The notes under the pieces: generated by a model
The model's input: the letters and a program-made list of their open reading frames with translations, nothing else
Databases searched by the model: none
What the model was told of the DNA's origin: nothing
Source: Sphingomonadales bacterium
GTDB taxonomy: Bacteria > Pseudomonadota > Alphaproteobacteria > Sphingomonadales > Sphingomonadaceae
Length of the DNA stretch: 64,000 bases
Assembly (NCBI GenBank): GCA_017309275.1
Contig: JAFKLT010000047.1
Coordinates: forward strand, 1-64,000
Direction: 5' to 3'
Program-made: the position numbers and the translations under genes
Shown here: positions 59,778 through 64,000 of the stretch, in pieces
How positions within the stretch are numbered: position 1 is the first letter of the stretch
How the letters are laid out: each line of letters starts with the position of its first letter

Positions 59778-60986
59778 GTGGCCAGCCCCGAAGATAGCGA
59801 AAAGGACGACCGCCGCCCTGCGACCAAGTTGGTACAGGGCGGTCGGCGTCCCGAATGGACGAGCGATCCCCGCCTTGGCGGGGGGATCGTCAATCCGCCG
59901 GTCTGGCGTGCGTCGACGATCCTGTACGACAATATCGCCGACTTGAAGGCGCGGGGCCACGCCACGCACGATCAGCTTTATTACGGCCGGCGGGGAACGC
60001 CGACCGTTTGGGCGCTCGCCGACGCACTGACCGATATGGAGCCGGGCGCCGAAGGCACCCTGCTCTATCCGTCGGGCGTGGCGGCCAATTCGGCGGGGCT
60101 GCTCGCCCTTCTGTCGCCGGGCGATCATCTGTTGATGGTCGACAGCGCCTATGAACCGACGCGTGCCTTCTGCAACGGAATGCTCGCGCGCATGGGGGTG
60201 CGGACGACCTATTACGACCCGCTGGTCGGCGCCGGGATAGCCGATCTGATCGAGCCTGAAACGAAGCTGATCTTCCTCGAATCACCCGGCAGCCTGACCT
60301 TTGAGGTGCAGGACATTCCGGCGATCACCGCAATCGCGCGCGCGCGCGGCATATTGACGATGCTCGACAACACCTGGGCGACGCCGCTTCTTTTCCAGGC
60401 GCTGCCGCACGGCATCGACGTCGCGATGATGAGCTTGACCAAATATGCGGGCGGGCATTCGGACGTGATGATGGGATCGCTGACCGCGACGCGCGCGGTG
60501 TGGCCGCGGTTGCGCCAGGCGGCGTATCAACTCGGCCAAGCGGTATCGCCCGACGATAGCGCGATGGTGCTGCGCGGGCTTCGCACGCTCGACGTACGTA
60601 TGGCGCGACACGGCGAAAACGGGCTGGCGGTCGCGCGCTGGCTTGCGACTCGGCCCGAGGTTGGCCGCGTGCTCCATCCGGCGCTTCCCGGCGACCCCGG
60701 CCACGCGATCTGGTCGCGCGATTTTCAGGGAACGAGCGGTCTTTTCGGCTTTACGCTGAAGGCGGTTGACGAGGCCGCGCGCACGCGTTTCATCGACACG
60801 CTGACGCATTTCGGCATCGGTTTCAGCTGGGGCGGCTATGAAAGCCTGGTCGTGCCCAGCGATCCGGCAAAGATTCGCAGCGCGGTCGCCTGGGCCGACC
60901 CCGACCCGCTGGTTCGCCTGTCCATCGGGCTGGAGGATCCGGCGGACCTGATCGCCGACCTGGAACGCGGCCTCGCCGCACTATGA
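59778..60986 (+). CDS. metC: Cystathionine beta-lyase
   Basis: PLP enzyme of 402 residues (Cys/Met metabolism family). RPATKLVQGGRRPEWTSDP begins it; HDQLYYGRRGTPTVWALADA binds PLP phosphate; the PLP lysine is Lys222 in MSLTKYAGGHSDVMMGSL; GISFSWGG-type ending FSWGGYESLVVPSD supports cystathionine beta-lyase rather than gamma-synthase. It makes homocysteine from cystathionine. The start is a GTG at 59778, just after the sseA stop; the frame is open earlier but inside sseA. The stop overlaps the channel gene as ATGA. Confidence 0.92.
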   Translation: MASPEDSEKDDRRPATKLVQGGRRPEWTSDPRLGGGIVNPPVWRASTILYDNIADLKARGHATHDQLYYGRRGTPTVWALADALTDMEPGAEGTLLYPSGVAANSAGLLALLSPGDHLLMVDSAYEPTRAFCNGMLARMGVRTTYYDPLVGAGIADLIEPETKLIFLESPGSLTFEVQDIPAITAIARARGILTMLDNTWATPLLFQALPHGIDVAMMSLTKYAGGHSDVMMGSLTATRAVWPRLRQAAYQLGQAVSPDDSAMVLRGLRTLDVRMARHGENGLAVARWLATRPEVGRVLHPALPGDPGHAIWSRDFQGTSGLFGFTLKAVDEAARTRFIDTLTHFGIGFSWGGYESLVVPSDPAKIRSAVAWADPDPLVRLSIGLEDPADLIADLERGLAAL

Positions 60987-61927
60987 GCGCGGAGGCGAAC
61001 CTTCGCGAAGGGTTCGACCGCACCATCGAGGTGATGAGGGCGATCGGGCTCGACGTCGGCGCGTATCGCTTGTCGCTGTATGGGCTGTTCTCCGCGATCG
61101 TCGTGGCGGTCCTGCTGTGGATTGCGGTCAAGCTTGCGATGCGCGCGATCAAATGGCTGCTGCGCCGCAATCCCCAGATCGACGAGGCACAGCGCCTGCT
61201 GACCGAAAAGCTGATCGCGATCGCGCTATTCTCGCTCGCGCTGCTGTTCGGTATCGACCTGCTCGGCATCGACCTGACCGCACTTGCGGTCTTTTCAGGC
61301 GCGGCGGGCCTGGCGATCGGCTTCGGGCTTCAGAAGACCGTCGGTAATCTGATTGCCGGGATCATCTTGTTGATGGACCGATCGATAAAGCCCGGCGACG
61401 TGATCGTCGTCGGCGATGGCAGCAGCATGGGGGGTGCGACCGGGCAGGGGAGCATTCCCAATGTCGGGCGCGTTGCAAAGATCGGGGTGCGCGCGGTCAA
61501 CGTCGTGACGCGCGACGGCAAGAAGCATCTGATCCCGAACGAGCTGCTGATGACGCAGCCGGTCGAGAACTGGAGCTATTCGAGCCGCGACGTGCGCGTG
61601 CGAATGCGGGTTCCGGTCGCTTATGACTGTGACTTGCGCGAGGCGCAGCGCCTGATGGTCGAGACCGCGAAGGCGAATCCCCGCATCCTGAACGATCCCG
61701 AACCGGTGGTCTGGATTACCGCATTCGGCGAACGCGCGGTCGAGCATGAACTGCGATACTGGATTTCCGACCCTGAGGCTGGGCTCGGCAATATCCAGGG
61801 CGACGTGTTTCTGGGGATATGGGACCGCTTCAAGGAAGCGGGCATCCGCATTCCCTATCCTCGGCAGGATGTACGGATCGTCGAGGCGCCGGACGATGAA
61901 GGACCGGCGCCCCGCGACGGTAATTAG
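60983..61927 (+). CDS. Small-conductance mechanosensitive channel (MscS family)
   Basis: Protein of 314 residues. Three membrane helices: about 32-52 (LYGLFSAIVVAVLLWIAV), 75-95 (KLIAIALFSLALLFGIDL) and the pore helix 100-125 (AVFSGAAGLAIGFGLQKTVG). After it NLIAGIILLMDRSIKPGDVI starts the MscS beta domain, followed by the cytoplasmic cage (PNELLMTQPVENWSY). It releases solutes under hypo-osmotic shock. Coupled to metC by four bases. Convergent with ppa, the stop codons overlapping. Confidence 0.93.
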   Translation: MSAEANLREGFDRTIEVMRAIGLDVGAYRLSLYGLFSAIVVAVLLWIAVKLAMRAIKWLLRRNPQIDEAQRLLTEKLIAIALFSLALLFGIDLLGIDLTALAVFSGAAGLAIGFGLQKTVGNLIAGIILLMDRSIKPGDVIVVGDGSSMGGATGQGSIPNVGRVAKIGVRAVNVVTRDGKKHLIPNELLMTQPVENWSYSSRDVRVRMRVPVAYDCDLREAQRLMVETAKANPRILNDPEPVVWITAFGERAVEHELRYWISDPEAGLGNIQGDVFLGIWDRFKEAGIRIPYPRQDVRIVEAPDDEGPAPRDGN

Positions 61928-62460
61928 TAGCCGGCCTGCGTTGCCCGTTCGATGCTTTCGACGATAATCTGCTTTGCTTCGTCGACATCGCCCCAGCCGT
62001 TGAGCTTCGCCCATTTGCCGGGTTCGAGATCCTTGTAGTGGGTGAAGAAATGCTCGATCTGCTGCAGCACGATCGGCGGCATGTCCTTGTAGCTTGCGAC
62101 ATTGGCGTAATAGGGGAAGGTCTTGTTCACCGGCACGCACAGCAGCTTTTCGTCACCGCCGGCATCGTCGACCATCTTGAGCACGCCGATCGGACGGCAC
62201 TTGACCACCGCGCCTGCGACGATCGGCGAGCGTGCGACGACCAGGGCGTCGAGCGGATCGCCGTCCTCGCCCAGCGTGTGCGGGACGAAACCATAGTTGG
62301 CGGGATAGCGCATCGGCGTGTGGAGAAAGCGATCGACGAACAGCGCGCCGCTTGCCTTGTCGAACTCATATTTCACCGGCTCGCCGCCGATCGGAACTTC
62401 GATCAGCACGTTCAGGCTGTCGGGCGGGCTGTCGCCGGCCGGGATCAGGTCGATGCGCAT
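61924..62460 (-). CDS. ppa: Inorganic pyrophosphatase
   Basis: Family I soluble pyrophosphatase of 178 residues. VLIEVPIGGEPVKYEFDKAS, FLHTPMRYPANYGFVPHTLG and the metal-binding DGDPLDALVVARSP (three aspartates), with DEKLLCVPV next, are all conserved. It hydrolyses pyrophosphate and drives biosynthesis. The ATG at 62460 was chosen over a longer open frame, as MRIDLIPAGDSPPD is the usual start and AGAGGACATCTCCC lies before it. Its stop overlaps the mscS stop by two bases. Confidence 0.96.
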   Translation of the reverse strand: MRIDLIPAGDSPPDSLNVLIEVPIGGEPVKYEFDKASGALFVDRFLHTPMRYPANYGFVPHTLGEDGDPLDALVVARSPIVAGAVVKCRPIGVLKMVDDAGGDEKLLCVPVNKTFPYYANVASYKDMPPIVLQQIEHFFTHYKDLEPGKWAKLNGWGDVDEAKQIIVESIERATQAGY

Positions 62461-62572
62461 GGGAGATGTCCTCTTTGTTTTATTGGAATCGCGCGCGCCT
62501 TTAGCGCTGTAAAGCAGCCAAAGTCGAGGGGGCGTGGTTGCCGCCGTGCTAATGCAAACCGCAGGCGGTCGA

Positions 62573-64000
62573 TCAGAGCGTGCGTTTCGCCGCGAGCAAC
62601 TGGTCGAACCAATCGGGTCCGGCGCCGGCCTTTTCGATATGCGGCCAACGCAGCCCGCCATGATAGTCGATGTCGACGTTGCGATAGCGGCCGTTGCGTT
62701 CCACCAGCAGCCGAACCGGCGTCTTGCCGTCTGTCGCGGCCCTGATCGCCGCTTCGAGCCGGTCCTTGCTATAGCTCATTCCATCGACCGCGAGGATCTT
62801 TGTCCCGCCGACGATGTCGTTCCGGAAAGCGGGACCGTCCCACAGGATGCTGCTCGTTACGCCGTCCTTGTCGACCGTCATCCCCAGCGAATGGGTGAGA
62901 TCGTAATTCTTCGCCGACCGCATGCGGTCGCGATCATAGACGTTGGGTGCATCGCGCCAGAGCAGGCGATAGCCGGCGCGTTCGATGCCCCCGGTCGGCG
63001 CGGGCTGGCCCGGAAGCTGCATCCGGTCGTGGAGGAATCGGGCCCAGTCATAGGGATGAACCGCGTTCAGCGCCGCGACGACAGCATCGAAGTCATAGGT
63101 GACTTCGCCCCAGTCGCCGCCCTTGCCGCCGAAGAAGAGCTTGGCGAAATCGTCCAGGCTCTTCGCATTGTTCGTCGCCTGGCGGATAATCATGTCCGCC
63201 TCCAGCCACATCAGCGACCCTTCGTTGTAATAATCCTCGGTGCGCGTCGCGCTGGGGAAGGGGCGGGGCTTGCGCGCGGCGATCACGGGGTCGAGCGTCG
63301 TGTCCTCCACCGACCGCCATTCGCGTCCCGCCTGGGCGCTGTAGTTGGCGGCGTTGGTCGCCCATTCGCCCAGAATCATCTCTTTCGACTGCATTCCCGA
63401 CCGGCCGGCCAGGACCAAGTCCCAAAAGCTCGTCTGCCCCTCATAGACCCAGAGCAGATTGCCTTGCATCGGAGTGCGGAAATCGGGCGTCCACAGCTTG
63501 TCGGGGCGGCGATATTTGCCGTTCCAGCTATGGACGAACTCGTGCGGCAACAGGCCGCGTTCCGAATCATTGTCGTCCCACTGGGTGAAATAGTCGGGGT
63601 TGCGGCTGTTCTCGCTCGACCGGTGATGCTCCAGCCCGATTCCGCCGAGTTCGTCGGAAAGGGCGAGCAGGAATTCATAGCGATCGAAATGCTTCGTTCC
63701 GAACAGCGCAACCGTTTCGGCGACCATCGCGGCGTGGCGCGCGATATGGTCGGGCTTCGCGTCCAGAAATTTCGCCTCGTCGGCGACGACGTTCAGCGTG
63801 ACGTTCTGGCCGAGATCCCATTTGCGGAAATATTTGCCGGCGAACATGGGGCTGTCGACGAGCGTTTCGTAGCTGGTCGGCGCATAGCTGTAGCGGTTGC
63901 TGGCGACCTTCAGCCCGTCGAGCGCCGCCGCGCCGGTCCAGCCGTCGGGCAGCGTCACGTCGAGCTGCACCGGAATGCCGCGCGTGAAATAGCCGGCCGG
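62573..64000 (-). CDS. M61 family peptidase (glycyl aminopeptidase type), N-terminal part outside window
   Basis: The frame is open from the right edge to the stop at 62573 and covers about 475 C-terminal residues. LLPHEFVHSWNGKYRRPDKL holds the zinc site His-Glu-x-x-His; NLLWVYEGQTSFWDL gives the third ligand glutamate. After the helical peptidase domain comes a PDZ domain near the C-terminus (LGMTVDKDG, ILAVDGMSYSKDRLEAAI). It cleaves N-terminal amino acids, often glycine, and is probably periplasmic. The start and any signal peptide are beyond base 64000. Confidence 0.93.
   Translation of the reverse strand, partial: PAGYFTRGIPVQLDVTLPDGWTGAAALDGLKVASNRYSYAPTSYETLVDSPMFAGKYFRKWDLGQNVTLNVVADEAKFLDAKPDHIARHAAMVAETVALFGTKHFDRYEFLLALSDELGGIGLEHHRSSENSRNPDYFTQWDDNDSERGLLPHEFVHSWNGKYRRPDKLWTPDFRTPMQGNLLWVYEGQTSFWDLVLAGRSGMQSKEMILGEWATNAANYSAQAGREWRSVEDTTLDPVIAARKPRPFPSATRTEDYYNEGSLMWLEADMIIRQATNNAKSLDDFAKLFFGGKGGDWGEVTYDFDAVVAALNAVHPYDWARFLHDRMQLPGQPAPTGGIERAGYRLLWRDAPNVYDRDRMRSAKNYDLTHSLGMTVDKDGVTSSILWDGPAFRNDIVGGTKILAVDGMSYSKDRLEAAIRAATDGKTPVRLLVERNGRYRNVDIDYHGGLRWPHIEKAGAGPDWFDQLLAAKRTL

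Noticed and set aside
1..64000. CRISPR arrays, rRNA and tRNA genes
   Set aside because: No regularly spaced repeats, no rRNA-like stretch and no cloverleaf with conserved arms were found on reading both strands; a covariance search was not possible.

Overview
The window reads as a high-GC alphaproteobacterium of the order Sphingomonadales, probably Sphingopyxis or a close relative. This rests on gene content and codon use, not on a marker gene: acyl-CoA catabolic gene families with a TonB-dependent receptor, a giant NAD-dependent glutamate dehydrogenase, a DUF736 plasmid-type gene, a MoCo dehydrogenase subunit with a twin-arginine leader, and an alphaproteobacterial SOS box of the form GTTC-N7-GTTC. 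No rRNA, tRNA or CRISPR array was seen.

Region 1 (1-23243) is a dense acyl-CoA catabolic cluster. It holds two acyl-CoA ligases, three acyl-CoA dehydrogenases (two in tandem), four intact short-chain dehydrogenases, a fused double family III CoA-transferase, a TesB thioesterase, a beta-hydroxyacid dehydrogenase, an amidohydrolase, a zinc alcohol dehydrogenase, a SnoaL-like protein, a DUF2889 protein, a TetR regulator and a TonB-dependent receptor. Together they look like uptake, CoA activation and beta-oxidation-like breakdown of a hydrophobic carboxylic acid or alcohol. The substrate cannot be named from sequence. Two genes in the cluster (a nitronate monooxygenase and a fifth SDR) have decayed.

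Region 2 (about 23244-29060) is a mosaic of mobile-element debris: a 5'-truncated IS110-family transposase, a plasmid-type ParB-like protein, a DUF736 protein, long GC-rich inverted repeats, and the 5' part of an RHS/YD-repeat gene. A 20-base sequence is repeated exactly in front of the ParB-like and DUF736 genes and looks like a shared leader.

Region 3 (29060-31836) is an RNA-repair operon that has lost its head. The RHS fragment runs in frame into the C-terminal part of the RNA ligase RtcB. An unknown 149-residue protein, a YcgL-type nucleotidyltransferase and an intact RNA 3'-phosphate cyclase (RtcA) follow. This junction is the most unusual structure in the window.

Region 4 (31837-64000) is ordinary chromosomal backbone: OsmC-like protein, PAS-like protein, NAD-glutamate dehydrogenase, ATP-grasp protein, phaB with a ribbon-helix-helix gene, DUF1963 protein, ferrochelatase overlapping an orphan MoCo dehydrogenase subunit, lipoprotein/CoA-binding/Mrp operon, hflK-hflC-degP, an SOS-box-preceded VOC protein, a HerA-like ATPase with a globin-like partner, a P450, queF, sseA-metC-mscS, ppa and an M61 peptidase cut by the window edge.
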